A stretch of DNA of 41,784 nt from Candidatus Saccharimonadota bacterium (GTDB taxonomy: Bacteria > Patescibacteriota > Saccharimonadia > Saccharimonadales > Saccharimonadaceae): the NCBI GenBank assembly GCA_017479205.1, contig JAFVCN010000023.1, positions 1 through 41,784 on the forward strand, in the 5' to 3' direction. The translations under genes and the position numbers were made by a program. This document shows, in pieces, positions 39,219-41,784 of the stretch. Position 1 is the first letter of the stretch. Every line of letters begins with the position of its first letter. Under the pieces are notes generated by a model, which ran no database searches, was not told where the DNA came from, and saw only the letters and a program-made list of their open reading frames with translations.

Positions 39219-39742
39219 TTTGGAATTACTCCTGAAATCGCCTGTGCGACACGCTTATAGACCTCGTCTGGAGAGCCTACACCATCTACCGTCACGATTT
39301 TTGCGCCATTACCGATTAGATAAGCCATAATTTCCGCCTTTGTCTGCTCATACATAGCGTAACGCTCTTCTATTATCTCTTTTGTATCCTGATCGCGTCC
39401 ACGCATAAAGAGGCGTTTTTGGACTTCTTCCATCGGGACGGTTAGCTCGACGATTAAATCTACTTTTTCTCCGCGGGATAACATAATCTCCGCCTGCTTA
39501 AGGGTTCTCGGAAAACCGTCTAGAATCGCGTTAGGAACGCCTGAAAGACGCGAAAAAACTAATCCGGCAACCATCTCATCATCAAATAATTGTGCCGTTT
39601 TAAGACGTTCTACAACCCAAGGTTCCCTACTTTGTCTTAAAATTTCGCCTGACGAAATCCACGGCCAACCTAAATCGCCAGCCAGTCTATTCCCGACTGT
39701 TGATTTTCCTGAACCTGGACCTCCGATAAAAATTATTCTCAT
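39215..39742 (-). CDS. adk: Adenylate kinase (short-LID form)
   Basis: This 175-residue enzyme should convert ATP + AMP to 2 ADP. It has Walker A GGPGSGKSTVGN, SSGEILR (AMP site), the hallmark DGFPRTLKQAE, and a short LID with FMRGRDQDTKEIIEERYAMY. It is shorter than the usual ~215 residues because the long zinc-type LID is absent, as in short adenylate kinases. AAGGGAAG precedes the ATG. Followed by the coupled paralogue. Confidence 0.85.
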   Translation of the reverse strand: MRIIFIGGPGSGKSTVGNRLAGDLGWPWISSGEILRQSREPWVVERLKTAQLFDDEMVAGLVFSRLSGVPNAILDGFPRTLKQAEIMLSRGEKVDLIVELTVPMEEVQKRLFMRGRDQDTKEIIEERYAMYEQTKAEIMAYLIGNGAKIVTVDGVGSPDEVYKRVAQAISGVIPK

Positions 39743-39750
39743 TTCTTCCC

Positions 39751-40371
39751 TTACGCTAGCTTAAAAATTGAGTTTAAAATTAACATAATTAGAGGAATAA
39801 TACTAATCGCCGTAAAAACTAAATCTAAAATCGCGTATTTTTTAATCTTGTCGTTCATCGAGCTGAGCGATCTTGTTGCGAAGAAAACGCTGACTACAGA
39901 GCCAAAGAAAAGAATTCCGTAAATCCACCCCATAAACCAATTCGTACGATATAATGTCGTGATTAGAGTAATCATATAGATTACCGAGAAAGCCGCCGAG
40001 ACAGCGGAAATGCCAAAAAATATCTTTGTTGTACTTCCGGAAACTGGCCTTTTCATAATTGAACCTTTTTTAGCCGTTTCTCCGTTCGAGAAGAAGCCGG
40101 TTATATTCATATCTGGGCGAATAGCAGATTCTGAACCTACTGCTTCCGTAGAAGATTCAGCAGCTCCTGAAGCAGTCTGTTTCGCCTGTAGTTCAGCCTG
40201 TTTTTTCTGCATCAAGGCGTCCTGCTCCAGAGGATCAACATAATAATCTTCCTTCTGTTCTTTTAGCGCCGCTGAAGCTGTTTGTACTGCGGCAGCATTA
40301 ACTGATTTAACTGCATTCTCACCTTGCCCACTTAAAGTTGTCGGGGCTATTTCTGGAGCTTCTTTATCCAT
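39751..40371 (-). CDS. Membrane protein with long Ala/Gln-rich cytoplasmic N-terminus, function unknown
   Basis: I do not recognise this 206-residue protein. Residues 1-110 are hydrophilic and low-complexity (Ala, Gln, Glu, Ser), with no signal peptide. Three hydrophobic helices follow (about 117-138, 145-165 and 178-204), the last ending in LNSIFKLA. The start is fixed by a TGTGATACT box that ends 6 nt upstream. It lies 8 nt before adk, so all three genes are probably one transcript. Possible roles include scaffolding, but nothing specific is visible. Confidence 0.7.
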   Translation of the reverse strand: MDKEAPEIAPTTLSGQGENAVKSVNAAAVQTASAALKEQKEDYYVDPLEQDALMQKKQAELQAKQTASGAAESSTEAVGSESAIRPDMNITGFFSNGETAKKGSIMKRPVSGSTTKIFFGISAVSAAFSVIYMITLITTLYRTNWFMGWIYGILFFGSVVSVFFATRSLSSMNDKIKKYAILDLVFTAISIIPLIMLILNSIFKLA

Positions 40372-40377
40372 AAGTTA

Positions 40378-40386
40378 AGTATCACA
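40378..40386 (-). promoter_or_regulatory. Extended -10 box for the membrane protein-adk operon (leaderless)
   Basis: TGTGATACT on the minus strand lies 6 nt before the ATG at 40371. GCTTG precedes it, as at ftsA and the transpeptidase gene. Confidence 0.55.
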
Positions 40387-40416
40387 CAAGCACTATGATT
40401 TTGTCGATTTTTCAGA

Positions 40417-40422
40417 TATAAT
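40417..40422 (+). promoter_or_regulatory. -10 box for the DUF2130 gene (leaderless)
   Basis: TATAAT is followed by exactly 6 nt and the ATG at 40429. No TGn extension is present. Confidence 0.65.
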
Positions 40423-40428
40423 AATGTT

Positions 40429-41586
40429 ATGTCAGAGATAAAATGCCCAAAATGTGGAACAACTTTTAAGATTGATGAAAATTCGTACGCAGAGATTGTT
40501 AAACAGGTACGAGATGCGGAATTTTCTAACGATATTGAGCAGAAAGTTCACGATGCTACCGAAGTTTTGCATGCTAAATCTGCCGCGGAATACTTAAAAT
40601 TAAAAAACGAGAAAGATGCTGAAATTTCAAGACTTGAAGCGAAGATTTCCAGTTTTGAAACTGAGAAAAAACTAGCCGTGTCTGAAGCGGTTTCTAAAAT
40701 TAAGAAAGAAAATAATGAGTTGAAAAGTCGATTTGACCTTGAGAAGGCCGAGAATAAATCGAAAGAAGTCATCTTAAAAGAAAAGTACGAAGGGGCGTTA
40801 AAACTTAAGGACGAACAGATTGAACAGCTGAAGGATTTTAAGTCAAAACAATCAACAAAAATGGTTGGAGAAAGCCTTGAACAGTTTTGCCATGATGAGT
40901 TTGATAAAATTCGTGCAACTGCCTTTCCGAATGCTTATTTTGAAAAAGATAATGATGCAAAAAGTGGTTCAAAGGGCGATTTTATCTTTCGTGAATCTGA
41001 AGACGGAGTTGAATTTATCTCTATTATGTTTGAGATGAAGAATGAGATGGACACCACGGCGACAAAACATAAAAACGAGGATTTCTTCAAAGAACTCGAC
41101 AAGGATAGACGTGAAAAAGGCTGTGAGTATGCAGTTTTAGTCAGTATGCTTGAAGCCGATTCTGAACTTTATAATACGGGTATTGTTGATGTTTCACATC
41201 GTTATCCAAAGATGTATGTAATTCGGCCACAATTCTTTATTCTAATGATTACATTGCTTCGAAATTCCGCAAGAAATAGCCTATCCGCAAAGAAAGAATT
41301 AGTCCTTGCTAAGGAACAAAATATTGACATTACTCATTTTGAAGAGAATATCGAGGCTTTCAAAGAAGGATTTGCGCGTAATTTTACGCTTGCTTCAAAA
41401 AAGTTTCAAAGTGCAATTGCTGAAATTGATAAAACTATTGATCACCTTCAGAAAACTAAAGAAGCGTTGTTATCATCTGAAAATAATTTAAGATTAGCAA
41501 ACAATAAGGCCGACGATTTAACAATTAAGCGTCTAACGCGCGGCAATCCAACTATGAAGGCAAAGTTCGACGCTTTAAAGAAATAA
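40429..41586 (+). CDS. DUF2130-family protein with zinc-finger start and nuclease-like core
   Basis: This 385-residue protein starts with a half zinc ribbon (CPKC at C6 and C9). A long coiled coil (about 35-140) and a conserved core follow. The core carries SKGDFIF (D184) and FEMKNE (E202-x-K204), the D...ExK layout of PD-(D/E)XK nucleases, then [13 protein letters not shown] and [14 protein letters not shown] second coiled coil closes the protein. This order matches DUF2130. Nuclease activity is inferred from the motif and has not been shown for the family as far as I know. It is monocistronic, leaderless and ends at a strong bidirectional hairpin. Confidence 0.85.
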   Translation: MSEIKCPKCGTTFKIDENSYAEIVKQVRDAEFSNDIEQKVHDATEVLHAKSAAEYLKLKNEKDAEISRLEAKISSFETEKKLAVSEAVSKIKKENNELKSRFDLEKAENKSKEVILKEKYEGALKLKDEQIEQLKDFKSKQSTKMVGESLEQFCHDEFDKIRATAFPNAYFEKDNDAKSGSKGDFIFRESEDGVEFISIMFEMKNEMDTTATKHKNEDFFKELDKDRREKGCEYAVLVSMLEADSELYNTGIVDVSHRYPKMYVIRPQFFILMITLLRNSARNSLSAKKELVLAKEQNIDITHFEENIEAFKEGFARNFTLASKKFQSAIAEIDKTIDHLQKTKEALLSSENNLRLANNKADDLTIKRLTRGNPTMKAKFDALKK

Positions 41587-41601
41587 AGTTAGACCGACAA
41601 A

Positions 41602-41627
41602 AAATTTCCCCTAAGGGGAAATTTTTT
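41602..41627. terminator. Bidirectional terminator between DUF2130 gene and rpsU
   Basis: AAATTTCCCC (41602-41611), a 3-nt loop and GGGGAAATTT (41615-41624) form a perfect 10-bp stem. It is followed by T's on the plus strand and has an A-run giving U's on the minus strand, between convergent genes. Confidence 0.88.
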
Positions 41628-41784
41628 ATTTAAGTCCGAGCTTAATTCGTTCGGTTTTCTCCGCCTTACGAATCTCGCGAAGAATAGCCTTGCGACGGCG
41701 CTCTCGCTTCGAAATTGGCTTCGAGAAGCGAAGCTGAGACTTAGCAAGCGGCATAACTCCGCTCTGTAGAACCTTACGATTAAA
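41626..41784 (-). CDS. rpsU: Small-subunit ribosomal protein bS21, C-terminal part (cut by window edge)
   Basis: The last 52 codons are visible and start inside the gene: FNRKVLQSGVM, then LRFSKPISKRERRRKA and the basic tail KAEKTERIKLGLK ending in TAA. The spacing of FxRKV-xxxG and F-KP-x-KR-RRRKA is that of bS21. It assists mRNA binding on the 30S subunit. The N-terminus lies beyond the window. Confidence 0.8.
   Translation of the reverse strand, partial: FNRKVLQSGVMPLAKSQLRFSKPISKRERRRKAILREIRKAEKTERIKLGLK

Overview
This window reads as one contiguous piece of a small, AT-rich bacterial chromosome. My best placement is Candidatus Saccharibacteria (TM7) or a close relative in the Candidate Phyla Radiation. 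The reasons are the mix of Gram-positive-like envelope genes, long lineage-specific surface proteins, very tight gene packing and very short 5' leaders. TGA, TAA and TAG all end recognisable genes, so the UGA-as-glycine code of Gracilibacteria and Absconditabacteria is excluded. The taxonomic call is inference; no rRNA gene is present.

Layout. Bases 1-4347 (minus strand) hold a division/wall cluster in transcription order: transpeptidase, mraY, ftsW, murG (cut by the window edge). Next come an anchored FKBP isomerase, pheS-pheT, polA behind an archaeal-looking P-loop kinase, and a small unknown protein. Bases 12228-13838 encode a beta-helix surface protein. Then follow tRNA-Thr, a peptidoglycan-type deacetylase, parB-parA, trpS, tRNA-Ala (plus strand) and an LTA-synthase-like enzyme. 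A plus-strand block at 20030-22979 has a small anchored protein, tRNA-Leu, tRNA-Ser and a MacB-like ABC transporter broken by one in-frame amber codon. The minus strand resumes with rplU and an ATP-grasp ligase, then a surface locus at 24790-30712. That locus contains an LPKTG-anchored protein, a 1127-residue coiled-coil and repeat protein, an acidic partner protein, and a separate transcription unit with a roughly 500-nt A-rich untranslated stretch ending in a 38-codon ORF. Bases 30872-37877 hold ileS, an HD hydrolase, a thioredoxin-like protein, nrdR, ftsZ and ftsA. The window ends with map (plus), two tandem adenylate-kinase-like genes, a membrane protein, a DUF2130 protein (plus) and the 3' end of rpsU.

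Genes working together. Wall synthesis (murG, ftsW, mraY, transpeptidase, deacetylase, LtaS-like enzyme) and division/segregation (ftsA, ftsZ, parA, parB) dominate. Genes at the heads of transcription units usually have an extended -10 box (TGnTATAAT) ending only 6-9 nt before the ATG, which implies leaderless or nearly leaderless mRNAs. Genes inside operons have strong AGGAGG-type ribosome sites. This pattern corrects several start codons.

Most unusual items: the pervasive leaderless architecture, the transcription unit at 30001-30712, an NrdR with no cysteine at all beside a thioredoxin-like protein without CXXC, the amber-interrupted ABC transporter, a tRNA-Ala with a compensated A19-U56 tertiary pair, and the giant codon-scrambled repeat protein.
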